Assembly: GCA_016703745.1 (NCBI GenBank)
Contig: JADJBK010000006.1
Span: 1,488,001-1,552,000 of the forward strand
Source: Nitrosomonas sp.
Lineage (GTDB): Bacteria > Pseudomonadota > Gammaproteobacteria > Burkholderiales > Nitrosomonadaceae
Direction of reading: 5' to 3'
Length of the DNA: 64,000 nucleotides
The translations under genes and the position numbers were made by a program. The notes under the pieces are model-generated. The model had not been told where the DNA came from. It saw only the letters and a list, made by a program, of their open reading frames with translations, and ran no database searches. Within the stretch, counting starts at the first letter, position 1, and each line of letters starts with the position of its first letter. Below, in pieces: positions 53,958 through 63,980 of this stretch.

Positions 53958-56615
53958 TCATGCGCTGACTGGATCAGGTTTATCCGGATCAATTCCCAAC
54001 ACCTGAATAGATTGAGCAACCTGCTCCACAGGAATTGCACCTTCTTCCGCCAGCGCCTTGAGCGCGGCCACCGTAATATAGTGCCGATCCACCTCAAAGA
54101 AATTTCTCAGCTTTTCACGCGTATCTGATCGCCCAAAACCATCGGTTCCCAAAACACAATATCGACCCGGTACAAATTCACGAATCTGGTCAGCGACAAT
54201 CTTCATGTAATCACTCGAAGCAATCACTGGACCCTTACGATTCTTCAGGCAGGTAGTCACATAAGATAATTTTGCGTTGGCTGCCGGGTGCAGCATATTC
54301 CAACGGGAAACCTGCAGCGCTTCGCGGCGCAACTGATTGAAACTGGTTACACTCCATATATCAGCCACTACGCCGTATTCCTTTTCCAGCAGATCGGCGG
54401 CAGCAATCACCTCGCGTAAAATGGTACCCGCCCCCAGGAGCTGCACACGGGGTTTGCGCGATTTTTTCTCACCTTCACGCAGTAGATACATACCCTTGAG
54501 TATGCCGGGTTCAGCACCTTTTGGCATTTCTGGATGCGCATAATTTTCATTCATGATTGTGATGTAATAGAACACATCTTCCTGCTCCTGAACCATGCGC
54601 CGCAGTCCATCCTGAATAATTACCGCCAGTTCGCAGGCAAAAGCAGGATCGTAAGCCACACAATTCGGAATGACCGAGGCCAGCAAATGACTGTGACCAT
54701 CTTCATGCTGCAGCCCTTCTCCGTTCAGCGTCGTTCGGCCAGCTGTCCCACCCATCAGAAACCCACGGCAACGCATGTCTCCCGCCGCCCAGGCCAGATC
54801 ACCAACACGCTGAAAACCGAACATTGAGTAGTACACGAAGAAGGGAATCATCTGCACGTTATGCGTACTATAAGCGGTTGCCGCCGCAATCCAGGAACAC
54901 ATGGCGCCGGCTTCGTTGATTCCCTCCTGCAAAATCTGCCCATGCTTATCTTCTTTGTAATACATCAGCTGATCCGCATCTTGCGGTGTATAAAGCTGCC
55001 CGACCGATGACCAGATCCCCAGCTGGCGGAACATGCCTTCCATGCCGAATGTACGTGACTCATCCGCGACAATGGGTACGATATGCTTGCCGATATTGGC
55101 ATCTTTCACCAGGATATTAAGAATTCGCACAAACGCCATGGTTGTGGAAGTTTCGCGGCCTTCTCCACTTGCTTTTAACAAAGCATCAAATGCTTCCAGG
55201 GGTGGCGTTTGCAGGCTTTGCGCCTGCTGCCGCCGGTGGTGCAAGAAACCGCCCAATTGCTTACGTCGCTCGTGCATGTAAGCATACTCTGGAGAATTTT
55301 TATCCGGCTTCAGATAGGGAACATCTTCCAACTGCTCGTCCGACAGCGAGATGCCAAAGCGATCACGAAATGCCTGCAGTGAAACCGTACCCATTTTTTT
55401 CTGCTGATGTGTGATATTTTGCGCTTCCCCCGATTCCCCCATACCATAGCCCTTGATGGTCTTGGCCAGTATCACGGTCGGCTGCCCCTTGTGTTGCATA
55501 GCCGCTGCATAGGCTGCATAGACCTTGTGTGGATCGTGCCCGCCACGATTCAACCGCCAGATATCGTCATCCGACATATTGGCGACCATTTCCAGCAATT
55601 CAGGATACTTGCCGAAGAAATGCTCGCGAACATACGCACCATCGCGAGCCTTGAATGTCTGGTATTCACCGTCGACACATTCCATCATGCGTTGCTGTAG
55701 TAACCCTTTGGTATCTTTTGCGAGCAAAGGATCCCAGTAGGAGCCCCAGATTACCTTGATTACATTCCAGCCCGCACCACGAAATGCCGCCTCCAATTCT
55801 TGAATGATCTTGCCATTACCTCTAACCGGTCCATCGAGTCTTTGCAGGTTACAATTGATAACAAACACGAGATTATCAAGATTCTCGCGTGAAGCCAGCG
55901 TGATGGCCCCCAAAGACTCTGGCTCATCCATCTCCCCGTCACCGGCAAACGCCCATACCTTGCGATCATTGGTTTTAACCATCCCCCGGCTATCGAGGTA
56001 TTTCATGAAGCGCGCCTGGTAAATCGCCATCAGCGGGCCGAGTCCCATTGAAACAGTAGGAAATTGCCAGAAATCCGGCATCAACCACGGATGGGGATAT
56101 GAAGACAAGCCCTTACCACCGGTTTCCTGGCGAAAACTGTCCAGAGACTCCTCGGTCAGAACATCAAGCAGATACGCATAAGCATAAATGCCGGGAGAGG
56201 AATGCCCTTGCACGTAAACGAGATCTCCGCCATGATTCTCCGATGGCGCGTGCCAGAAATGGTTATAGCCCACATCATACAAAGTCGCAGCTGAAGCAAA
56301 GCTCGCGATATGTCCGCCAACATTGGTTGTACGGTTGGCGCGCAACACCATCGCCATTGCATTCCATCTGACATAAGAGCGGATGCGCTGTTCCAGCGCA
56401 TGATTACCTGGTGAACGCATTTCCTTGCCGGGAGGAATCGTATTGATATAGGCCGTATTCGCGCTGTACGGAAGATAGGCACCGGAGCGACGCGCTTTCT
56501 CCACAAGCCTCTCCAACAAATAATGAGCACGCTCGGCACCCTCATTCAGCAGCACACTTTCCAGCGCCTCCAACCATTCCTGCGTTTCCTGGGGATCAAT
56601 ATCCTGAAATTCCAT
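53958..56615 (-). CDS. aceE: pyruvate dehydrogenase E1 component, homodimeric type
   Basis: The 885-residue protein decarboxylates pyruvate with thiamine diphosphate. It begins DIDPQETQEWLEALESVL, has the ThDP motif GDGEMDEPESLGAI ... NLDNLVFVINCNLQRLDG, and the later blocks GMEGMFRQLGIWSS and DVFYYITIMNENYAHPEMP. The length matches AceE (about 887). With aceF it links glycolytic carbon to the TCA cycle; no E3 gene follows here. Confidence 0.96.
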   Translation of the reverse strand: MEFQDIDPQETQEWLEALESVLLNEGAERAHYLLERLVEKARRSGAYLPYSANTAYINTIPPGKEMRSPGNHALEQRIRSYVRWNAMAMVLRANRTTNVGGHIASFASAATLYDVGYNHFWHAPSENHGGDLVYVQGHSSPGIYAYAYLLDVLTEESLDSFRQETGGKGLSSYPHPWLMPDFWQFPTVSMGLGPLMAIYQARFMKYLDSRGMVKTNDRKVWAFAGDGEMDEPESLGAITLASRENLDNLVFVINCNLQRLDGPVRGNGKIIQELEAAFRGAGWNVIKVIWGSYWDPLLAKDTKGLLQQRMMECVDGEYQTFKARDGAYVREHFFGKYPELLEMVANMSDDDIWRLNRGGHDPHKVYAAYAAAMQHKGQPTVILAKTIKGYGMGESGEAQNITHQQKKMGTVSLQAFRDRFGISLSDEQLEDVPYLKPDKNSPEYAYMHERRKQLGGFLHHRRQQAQSLQTPPLEAFDALLKASGEGRETSTTMAFVRILNILVKDANIGKHIVPIVADESRTFGMEGMFRQLGIWSSVGQLYTPQDADQLMYYKEDKHGQILQEGINEAGAMCSWIAAATAYSTHNVQMIPFFVYYSMFGFQRVGDLAWAAGDMRCRGFLMGGTAGRTTLNGEGLQHEDGHSHLLASVIPNCVAYDPAFACELAVIIQDGLRRMVQEQEDVFYYITIMNENYAHPEMPKGAEPGILKGMYLLREGEKKSRKPRVQLLGAGTILREVIAAADLLEKEYGVVADIWSVTSFNQLRREALQVSRWNMLHPAANAKLSYVTTCLKNRKGPVIASSDYMKIVADQIREFVPGRYCVLGTDGFGRSDTREKLRNFFEVDRHYITVAALKALAEEGAIPVEQVAQSIQVLGIDPDKPDPVSA

Positions 56616-56667
56616 ATGGTTTTTATCGCACTTTATTTAGATAAGATCACTGTTAACCGCTCCATTC

Positions 56668-57555
56668 TCACTGAATATTGCCGTGCCGATCCAGCAATTG
56701 AGCTTCTATTCTGGCATGCTCTGCCGCTTCGACTGCATTACTCATCAACATCATGATGGTCATCGGCCCCACGCCCCCGGGCACCGGCGTGATATAACCG
56801 GCTTTCTCCCTGACACTGGCAAACTCCACATCACCGCACAACTTGCCATCCGGCATACGATTAATGCCAACATCAATCACGGTCGCTCCCGGTTTAACCA
56901 TCGCACCAGTCAATAAATTGGGTTTCCCGGTTGCCATGACTACGATATCTGCACTACGAGTATGTCCACCCAGATCACGTGTTCTGGAAGTGCAAACCGT
57001 CACGGTTGCACCCTGCTCCAGCAACATCAGCGCCATTGGTTTACCCACAATATTGCTCCGCCCAACAATCACCGCATGTTGGCCCTCTATCGGAATTTCG
57101 TAATGCGCCAACATTTGCATAATGCCAAAAGGCGTACAGGGTCTCATTTGGGCATGGCCAGTCGCCAACGCACCCACGTTACAGGGATGAAAACCATCAA
57201 CATCTTTACCGATAGCAATGGCGGCAATCACTTTGTGTATTTGAATATGCGTCGGCAGGGGCAATTGCACCAGAATTCCGTGAATCCCAATATTGGCATT
57301 TAGAGCCCCAATCTGACGCAACAGTGCTTCCTGAGAAATATCCCCTGGATAATTAAATACTTCGGATCGAATTCCCAGCGTATCGCAAGCTTTCGCCTTA
57401 TTACGCACATAAACTGATGACGCAGGATCATCTCCAACCAGGATGACCGCCAGACCCGGCTGCATCCAGGTTCGCGACAAATCGTCGGCACGCAACTTCA
57501 GAAGTTCACGCAGTTTATCTGCGACCCGTCGACCATCAATGATAATTGCACTCAT
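56668..57555 (-). CDS. folD: methylenetetrahydrofolate dehydrogenase/cyclohydrolase
   Basis: The 295-residue bifunctional enzyme of one-carbon metabolism has the family signatures: GDDPASSVYVRNKAKACDTL (Lys of the active site), VQLPLPTHI, KDVDGFHPCNVG, VIVGRSNIVGKPMALMLLEQ (NADP site) and PGGVGPMTIMMLMSNAVEA. It lies 52 bp upstream of aceE on the same strand. Confidence 0.96.
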   Translation of the reverse strand: MSAIIIDGRRVADKLRELLKLRADDLSRTWMQPGLAVILVGDDPASSVYVRNKAKACDTLGIRSEVFNYPGDISQEALLRQIGALNANIGIHGILVQLPLPTHIQIHKVIAAIAIGKDVDGFHPCNVGALATGHAQMRPCTPFGIMQMLAHYEIPIEGQHAVIVGRSNIVGKPMALMLLEQGATVTVCTSRTRDLGGHTRSADIVVMATGKPNLLTGAMVKPGATVIDVGINRMPDGKLCGDVEFASVREKAGYITPVPGGVGPMTIMMLMSNAVEAAEHARIEAQLLDRHGNIQ

Positions 57556-57579
57556 GAGATAGGCATCAAACCTGGCGGG

Positions 57580-58257
57580 TCAAGTGGACGAAGATTTTAA
57601 TCGTTCACCCCGCTTAATCTTGTAACGATAAATAATCAAAATAATCAAAAAAGTGGGCAACATAAACAAAAAAGCCATCACCAGACCGACTATAAAAATA
57701 GTTGAATTACTGCTCTCCGGCAAGAATAACGTCACCAGCCATATCCCGGCCATCGCAAACAGCAATCCGCCAAGAATCATAATTTTTTTACCTTGATCAA
57801 AGATGCGCCACAATCCACCGGACACTCTGACCTCATCCAGGTAGTGGTCAAACACCTCCGCAAGACTCCGGTCATCCGGCTGACTTTCATAACCCATGGA
57901 TATGGCCAAAGCTTCATCATCATCCAGTCTGGACGTCTTTCTGAGAAATGCCGTTCTCTTTTCGGCTATTTTGGGTTTGACGCCATCTTTCATCATCATT
58001 GCCGTTAGCGCCGCAAAAGCCTTCTCCAGGGCGCTCTCCTTGGGTTCATGTTGCTCATAGCACTTCCACATCACGCCAACCAGATAAAGTTGAATCGTCA
58101 TGTCTCTGAACTGCGGAGCAAAATCATACTTTTTTCTGTCAGAAATATGCTCAAGCTGAACGGCAATCACTTCTTTTGCATGTGCAATACACTCATCCAG
58201 CAGAGCGCTATCCGTAACTGTTGATATATTGTTATGGCTTCCGGCTGATGCTTCCAT
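57580..58257 (-). CDS. conserved hypothetical protein with two C-terminal TM helices
   Basis: I do not recognise this 225-residue protein. The N-terminal ~150 residues are soluble and partly helical (DECIAHAKEVIAVQLEHISD; EKAFAALTAMMMKDGVKPKI). Two hydrophobic helices follow (IMILGGLLFAMAGIWLVTLF and IFIVGLVMAFLFMLPTFLII), and the end is basic (YRYKIKRGERLK). It lies 24 bp before folD on the same strand and is divergent from argS. Confidence 0.7.
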   Translation of the reverse strand: MEASAGSHNNISTVTDSALLDECIAHAKEVIAVQLEHISDRKKYDFAPQFRDMTIQLYLVGVMWKCYEQHEPKESALEKAFAALTAMMMKDGVKPKIAEKRTAFLRKTSRLDDDEALAISMGYESQPDDRSLAEVFDHYLDEVRVSGGLWRIFDQGKKIMILGGLLFAMAGIWLVTLFLPESSNSTIFIVGLVMAFLFMLPTFLIILIIYRYKIKRGERLKSSST

Positions 58258-58417
58258 CGTTTCAATTCCTCTTTACTGATCCAATTAATGGCCGCCATTA
58301 TATACCTGCCCCATCCGGGCGCACAGAAACAGACAGATACACAGCCCAACCCCACAAAACGCAAACAGTTTACAAACAAGTCGATATAATGCGCAGTTGC
58401 CGAATTATTTACCCACC

Positions 58418-60178
58418 ATGGTTACAAAATTTCCCGAAAATTTCAAATCCTATTGCGCTTCGCTGCTTCAACAAGCCATAAATAAAACGCTTCCGGACGA
58501 AGCCACCCCGCCCATCGAATTAGCTCGCCCCAAACAATCCGGGCATGGCGACTACGCCAGCAATGTCGCGATGAAAATGGCAAAATCTTTGCGGAGGAAT
58601 CCGTATGAGCTGGCTACCGCGTTCATTTCAGCACTGCCCATCTCACCCTGGCTGGAAAGAGCCGAGGTAGCGGGCAGCGGTTTTATTAATCTGTTTTTAA
58701 CCCAAAACGCCAAGCAGCAATTTCTGCATACCATGCTGCGAGCAGGTGAATCATTTGGCCATTGCCATCTGGGCGAAGGCAGAAGCATTCTGATTGAATT
58801 CGTCTCAGCCAATCCCACCGGCCCACTGCATGTCGGACATGGCCGGGGAGCCGCTTTTGGCGCAAGCCTGGCCAACATACTTGCTGCCGCCGGCTTTAAC
58901 GTTAAACGTGAATTCTATGTCAATGACGCTGGCCGACAAATGGACATCCTGACTCTGTCCGTCTGGCTGCGCTACCTGGAATTGAACGGGTTGTTTTTTC
59001 AGTTTCCACCGAATGCCTATCAGGGCGAGTATGTCATCACAATGGCAAGGGAAATTCATAATGCGCATGGCGAGCGTTACACACATCGCTCCGAATCCAT
59101 GCTGCAGCAATTAACAATAGCCAGTACAGATTCCGCTTCTGCGGATGAAGATGCCAGACTCGATCGGCTCATCGCCACGGCCAAACATATCCTCGGGCAG
59201 GATTATGCTTATCTGCACAACTTTGTACTGACAGAGCAACTGGGAGACTGTCGAAATGATCTTATGGAGTTTGGTGTCGAATTCGACACCTGGTTCTCCG
59301 AACAATCATTGTTTGACAGCGGCATGGTCACTCACGCCACGCGCTTACTGGAGAATAACGAACTGCTCTACCAACAGGATGGCGCAACATGGTTCCGCTC
59401 AACTGCCTTTGGTGACGAAAAAGACCGCGTGACGCAACGAGAGAATGGCCAGTACACTTATTTTGCTTCAGATATCGCCTATCACCTGAATAAGTACGAG
59501 CGCGGCTTTGATCACCTGCTCAATGTCTGGGGAGCAGATCATCATGGCTACATTCCCCGCGTAACGGGCGCCATGGACGCGCTGGGAGTTGACTCAAAAA
59601 AACTGGAAATCGCACTGGTTCAATTTGCCGTCCTCTACCGCAATGGGCAGAAAGCCGCCATGTCAACACGTTCCGGTGAGTTCGTCACCTTGCGCGAACT
59701 CCGTAAAGAGGTGGGCAATGATGCCGCCCGTTTTTTCTATGTACTGCGCAAAAGTGATCAGCACCTTGATTTTGATCTTGACCTGGCCAAATCGCAAAGC
59801 AATGAAAATCCAGTTTACTATGTGCAGTACGCGCATGCCAGGATTTGCAGCGTACTGGCGCAGTGGAACGGGGCGCCCGCTCTATTTACCACAGCAGATG
59901 CCGCCCTGCTGACTGACCCGGCTGAACTCAGCCTGCTGCAAAAACTGAGTGACTTCCAGGATACGATTGAAGCTGCCGCCAGGGAACGCGCACCTCATCT
60001 GATTGCCTTCTATCTGCGTGAACTGGCGAGTGAGTTTCATGGTTATTACAATTCCACCCGTTTTCTTGTTTCCGAAGAAACGCTTAAAATAGCCAGACTG
60101 GCGTTGATTTTTGCTACCCGCCAGGTTCTGTCCAAGGGATTGACCATGCTGGGCGTAACCTCACCCGCTGAAATGTAG
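58418..60178 (+). CDS. argS: arginyl-tRNA synthetase
   Basis: The protein has 586 residues from the ATG at 58418; a TTG seven codons upstream also opens the frame. The class I signature HVGH is in SANPTGPLHVGHGRGAAFG, and the KMSKS-like loop is AAMSTRSGEFVTL. It also has the Arg-specific N-terminal Add-1 region and the C-terminal anticodon-binding DALR domain ending RQVLSKGLTMLGVTSPAEM. It charges tRNA-Arg. Confidence 0.96.
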   Translation: MVTKFPENFKSYCASLLQQAINKTLPDEATPPIELARPKQSGHGDYASNVAMKMAKSLRRNPYELATAFISALPISPWLERAEVAGSGFINLFLTQNAKQQFLHTMLRAGESFGHCHLGEGRSILIEFVSANPTGPLHVGHGRGAAFGASLANILAAAGFNVKREFYVNDAGRQMDILTLSVWLRYLELNGLFFQFPPNAYQGEYVITMAREIHNAHGERYTHRSESMLQQLTIASTDSASADEDARLDRLIATAKHILGQDYAYLHNFVLTEQLGDCRNDLMEFGVEFDTWFSEQSLFDSGMVTHATRLLENNELLYQQDGATWFRSTAFGDEKDRVTQRENGQYTYFASDIAYHLNKYERGFDHLLNVWGADHHGYIPRVTGAMDALGVDSKKLEIALVQFAVLYRNGQKAAMSTRSGEFVTLRELRKEVGNDAARFFYVLRKSDQHLDFDLDLAKSQSNENPVYYVQYAHARICSVLAQWNGAPALFTTADAALLTDPAELSLLQKLSDFQDTIEAAARERAPHLIAFYLRELASEFHGYYNSTRFLVSEETLKIARLALIFATRQVLSKGLTMLGVTSPAEM

Positions 60179-60204
60179 CAATGTTATCTAAGGATTAGAG
60201 TGCA

Positions 60205-60855
60205 ATGAGTCGCGATTACAAGTCAAGAAATAGCACTAGTACGGGCAGACGCAGTGGAGGCTTATTTTCAGGGCTGGTTATCGGCTATATTCTGGGTCTG
60301 GCAAGTGCCATTGGTGTCTGGCTATTCATCAGCCAGGCACCCAGCCCTTACCTCAACGAATCCCAGACCACTCCGAATCAACCCGCTGAGAAAGCTTCAC
60401 CTTCAACCCTGTCGAGCAATAAAACCGTTGAGAAAACCCAGTCAGTCGAGAATAAATCACGTTTTGATTTCTATAATATTCTGCCTGGAATCGAAGAACC
60501 GGATAGCGAGCTTTTCGTTGATCCTGCTCCAACGGCACCCGTAGCAGCACCGACGATGCCATCCAAAGTACCGCTCCCTCCTCCTGCTAAAGTAGCAAAT
60601 ACAACTTTACCCGAGTCGGTCAAATATTATTTACAGGCCGGGTCATTCAGCAGTCGTGATGCAGCCGAACGCCGTAAAGCGGAACTCGCCTTGCTGGGTG
60701 TCATCGCCACCGTAATCACACAAAAATCAGGGGACAATGCAGCCGCACATCGGGTGCAAATCGGACCTTTCGACAAAATGGAAGAACTCGACCGGATTCG
60801 CGGATCATTGCAGTCAAATGGCATTACCACCAGTCTGGTACGCAACCCGGATTGA
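60205..60855 (+). CDS. SPOR-domain membrane protein (FtsN-like)
   Basis: The 216-residue protein has a short cytoplasmic N-terminus, one TM helix (GLVIGYILGLASAIGVWLFI), a Pro/Thr/Ser-rich linker and a C-terminal SPOR domain (YYLQAGSFSSRDAAERRKAE; VQIGPFDKMEELDRIRGSL). SPOR domains bind denuded septal glycan, so a role in cell division is likely. The argS-SPOR order is typical of many proteobacteria, where it is annotated as FtsN-like. Confidence 0.88.
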   Translation: MSRDYKSRNSTSTGRRSGGLFSGLVIGYILGLASAIGVWLFISQAPSPYLNESQTTPNQPAEKASPSTLSSNKTVEKTQSVENKSRFDFYNILPGIEEPDSELFVDPAPTAPVAAPTMPSKVPLPPPAKVANTTLPESVKYYLQAGSFSSRDAAERRKAELALLGVIATVITQKSGDNAAAHRVQIGPFDKMEELDRIRGSLQSNGITTSLVRNPD

Positions 60856-60934
60856 TCAGTCTTCCCGTACACGCTGAAAGACATTAGTTTTTGATTTTAC
60901 ACCCTGGTATGGCTAACCAGTAATTTACGATAGA

Positions 60935-60981
60935 CTAGGAGGCTGTCCGAGAAATCAGTCTATTCTCAGATAGTCTCCTAG
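60935..60981. repeat. 47-bp imperfect inverted repeat after the SPOR gene
   Basis: Two 19-nt arms (beginning CTAGGAGGCTGTCCGAG and the complement of its far end) match at 16 of 19 positions around a 9-nt loop. The remaining differences allow G-U pairs, so the RNA would fold. It lies 80 bp after the SPOR stop and 49 bp before the next gene. It is a terminator-like hairpin or a mini-repeat; there is no T-run. Confidence 0.6.
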
Positions 60982-61029
60982 CCATGCCAGATTTATAATT
61001 TAATCAAATAACCCAAACAAGAGGAAAAA

Positions 61030-61665
61030 ATGAATACACAAAAAACCATTTACCTGTTGCTGAGCGTTCTGTTGTTTTGCTTGATTACTACCGCGCAGGC
61101 GCAGATGACCGAAGGCAAAGATTACACCCGGCTTGCCACGCCACAACCAACTGAAAATAGAGAGAAAATCGAGGTTATCGAGTTTTTCTGGTACGGCTGC
61201 CCGCACTGCAATGATCTCCACCCCCATCTCAAAAGCTGGCTTGAGAACAAGCCAAACGATGTCAACTTTCGTTATATACCCGCAATTTTCCGTGCCAACT
61301 GGATGCCTGCCGCTAAAACCTTCTATGCGATGGAAAGTCTCGGCCTAACCCAACAGTTGAATGACAAACTATATCAAGCTATCCATCGTGACAAAATTGA
61401 CTTATCTAAAGAGACAACACTATTTGCCTGGATTGAAAAACAGGGTATAGAACGCGGTAAATTCGTCAATGCCTACCATTCCTTTACCGTCCAGAATCAG
61501 GCCAACCGCGCAGCACAATTGACCAAGCAGTACCAAATCACCGGCGTCCCCGCCTTGGTTATCAACGGTGTTTACCTGACCAGCGGCAAACTGAGTGGCA
61601 CCCCACAAGACACCATCGCCGTACTCAACTACCTCCTGAACAAAGTTCGTCAAGAAAAAGAATAG
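61030..61665 (+). CDS. dsbA: thiol:disulfide interchange protein DsbA
   Basis: The 211-residue periplasmic oxidase has a signal peptide (TIYLLLSVLLFCLITTAQAQ) and the active site FFWYGCPHCNDLHP (CPHC), with cis-proline in ITGVPALVING. It forms disulfides in exported proteins; AOB need this for their many periplasmic cytochromes. It has its own likely promoter in the 170 bp upstream. Confidence 0.95.
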   Translation: MNTQKTIYLLLSVLLFCLITTAQAQMTEGKDYTRLATPQPTENREKIEVIEFFWYGCPHCNDLHPHLKSWLENKPNDVNFRYIPAIFRANWMPAAKTFYAMESLGLTQQLNDKLYQAIHRDKIDLSKETTLFAWIEKQGIERGKFVNAYHSFTVQNQANRAAQLTKQYQITGVPALVINGVYLTSGKLSGTPQDTIAVLNYLLNKVRQEKE

Positions 61666-61725
61666 CAGAAAATTAACTCAATCAACACAAGTAGTTACAT
61701 AAAATACCGGAAATCTGCCGATACC

Positions 61726-62283
61726 TTACCAGCTGCGGGCGGCACCGGTATCCAGATGGATGAAATCAGATTTGGGGTAATAGCCTACCCCGCCTGCATT
61801 TAAGGAAATCGCTGCTTTCCGAAGGGTAGCAAGTGGCACGCCAGGCAAGCGAATATCGATTGCCTGGCCCTGCATGTGCAGACTCTTGGTTGCCACCCCG
61901 TTACTGTTTGCCGAAAGCATGGCATTGGTAGCAGGTGATCGATATCCAGAAATAATATGAAAGGGCTGGGTGCGCCCCATGCGGTAGCGTAAATACTCCA
62001 TCAGATCCAACAACCTTGGGTCAATGGCATGTTGCTCACCAGACCGGTGATCACGCAGCACGTTGTCAATGGATCGCAGCGCATCAGGAATGTAACGCCC
62101 TTTTACCCAGTAAGTCGTCTTGATGCGCTCTCCAGTGTGCAAATTCAGCATGTCCAGGCGTTTTTCATTTCTTGGTGAAATGATATTGGCGTGTGCAGCA
62201 GGAAAAGCTAACAGGGCACAGGCACCGAGTCCCGCACGTAAAAATTGACGGCGCACCTTCATGTCAGGTGTCAAATCATGCAT
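61726..62283 (-). CDS. YcbK-type (DUF882/peptidase M15) peptidoglycan protein
   Basis: The 185-residue protein has a twin-arginine-type signal (VRRQFLRAGLGACALLAFPA) and the M15-like fold: FHIISGYRSPATNAML, LHMQGQAIDIRLPGVP and GVGYYPKSDFIHLDTGAARS. An in-frame ATG at 62262 is an alternative start. It is directly downstream of the L,D-transpeptidase gene, the same pairing as ycbB-ycbK in E. coli. It probably acts on peptidoglycan in the periplasm. Confidence 0.9.
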   Translation of the reverse strand: MHDLTPDMKVRRQFLRAGLGACALLAFPAAHANIISPRNEKRLDMLNLHTGERIKTTYWVKGRYIPDALRSIDNVLRDHRSGEQHAIDPRLLDLMEYLRYRMGRTQPFHIISGYRSPATNAMLSANSNGVATKSLHMQGQAIDIRLPGVPLATLRKAAISLNAGGVGYYPKSDFIHLDTGAARSW

Positions 62284-62363
62284 GTATTGTCTCCATTTGT
62301 TAAAGTTTGGATAGACTCGCTTCAGTAAGCAAAAAAAGGACAGGCAACGCGAAAGTAATCACC

Positions 62364-63980
62364 TCATCCTAACCAGCGCGCAAGAGTCAAAGCTCGCTTG
62401 TCACGTCCATAAATATCGGAAGAAAAACGAATATCACCTTGTGCATCAGTCCAGGCAGTCAAATACACGATATAGATTGGCAATCTTTCCGGAAGATGTG
62501 CCGTATAAGGCTTTCCGCTGTCAAGTCTATCCTGAAAGCCGCTATTTTGCATAGACTGCCGCAGGGAAAACTCAGCAAGCTCCATCGGTTTTTCCAGTCG
62601 AATACAACCCGAGCTGAAAGTCCTGATATCTTTTTTAAACAATGATTTAGACGGCGTATCATGCAGATAAATACTGAATGGATTAGAAAACATAAATTTC
62701 ATACGTCCGAGCGCATTTTTCATCCCCGGCACCTGTCGGAGAGCGTAAGGAAGCTCATTGCCAACTGCATACCAGTCAATCATATTTGGATCAATTTCAA
62801 ACTCATGTGTATGGTCAGCATAAACCTTGATGCCCTGAGAGGCGAAAAAACCAGGATCATGTTTCTGTTTTGGCAACAAATCCTTGCTGGCAATGCTACG
62901 GGGAACATTCCAGTATGGATTGAGCACAATATGGGAAATGTAGCTGTTGAAACTGGGAGTTGAACGATAATCCCGTCCGACCACAATACGCATCTCCAGG
63001 GACGGCTTGCCTCGTTCAACGGCAACGAGATTAAACCCCGCAATGTTGACCAGTATGTGCCTATCACTCAGATTTCGCGGTAGCCAGCGCAGGCGTTCCA
63101 TATTGATACGCAGTCGCTGAATATATTCCTCGGGCGACAGATTCATAGCCTGCCTGGTGTGCCGACCAATAACGCCATCCGCGTTCAGCCCATGCTGTTG
63201 CTGAAATGCCTTAATCGCTTTCTCAAGGGTTTCATCATAATAGGCGCTGTTGCTGAAAGGAATGGCATAGTCAGAATGATTAAACAAGGCTCGCGCTTGC
63301 TCAATACGCAACCGAATGAGTGGTATCGCTGCATGGGTAGCATGGAGCCGAATTGAGGCACCCGTTTCGGGAATGGGCAGCCATTTTTCTCCACTGGCGA
63401 CTAACGCTCGAAATTTTGCCAATAATTTTTTGAGAACATAATATTGCGGAATATCTGGCGTCAGACTCGCCAGTGTCTGCTGAAAGTTATCCGACGTGAG
63501 CGCTTGTTGCAAAAAACTGGCTGAATCAAAGATTGGTTGTGCAATATGCCAATCGGGATCGACGGCACTTGCCTGTAATCGCCCACTATTGACATCGCGA
63601 ATGAGTGACAGCAACGCCTGGGTAACGCATAATTCCAGCTCAAACGAGGCAGGATTGTTTTTTTCATGCCGAAATTGCTGGAGATTCTCGAAGTCATAAT
63701 CCGCAGCTGCCAATCCTTCTTCATCAGCACGACCGATAAATGTTAGCGCAACATCAACTCTTGGCAAGAGTTGACCGGATTCAGACCACACCGGCTGATA
63801 ATCACGCAGGCTATAGAAACGCTTGAGCGTTGCCAAACTGGTCTTTTGGCACAAATTGCCGGAATTATCTTCCAGGTATTCGCGCAAAGTCTGCGGATTC
63901 ACTATGGATGAATCAACTTGAGCATGGATATGCAACGAGATCAATATGCCTGTAAAACAAATCAAGGCTCGCGCAGTCAA
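62364..63980 (-). CDS. L,D-transpeptidase of YcbB type
   Basis: The frame stays open to the right edge (64000), so the start may lie outside the window; TTG at 63980 precedes a signal-peptide-like stretch (ALICFTGILISLHIHAQVD). The protein has an N-terminal helical/scaffold region, a peptidoglycan-binding domain (IKAFQQQHGLNADGVIGRHT) and a YkuD catalytic domain, with IYLHDTPSKSLFKKDIRTFS and the catalytic Cys in SSGCIRLEKPMELAEF. It makes 3-3 peptide cross-links in peptidoglycan. Confidence 0.92.
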   Translation of the reverse strand: MTARALICFTGILISLHIHAQVDSSIVNPQTLREYLEDNSGNLCQKTSLATLKRFYSLRDYQPVWSESGQLLPRVDVALTFIGRADEEGLAAADYDFENLQQFRHEKNNPASFELELCVTQALLSLIRDVNSGRLQASAVDPDWHIAQPIFDSASFLQQALTSDNFQQTLASLTPDIPQYYVLKKLLAKFRALVASGEKWLPIPETGASIRLHATHAAIPLIRLRIEQARALFNHSDYAIPFSNSAYYDETLEKAIKAFQQQHGLNADGVIGRHTRQAMNLSPEEYIQRLRINMERLRWLPRNLSDRHILVNIAGFNLVAVERGKPSLEMRIVVGRDYRSTPSFNSYISHIVLNPYWNVPRSIASKDLLPKQKHDPGFFASQGIKVYADHTHEFEIDPNMIDWYAVGNELPYALRQVPGMKNALGRMKFMFSNPFSIYLHDTPSKSLFKKDIRTFSSGCIRLEKPMELAEFSLRQSMQNSGFQDRLDSGKPYTAHLPERLPIYIVYLTAWTDAQGDIRFSSDIYGRDKRALTLARWLG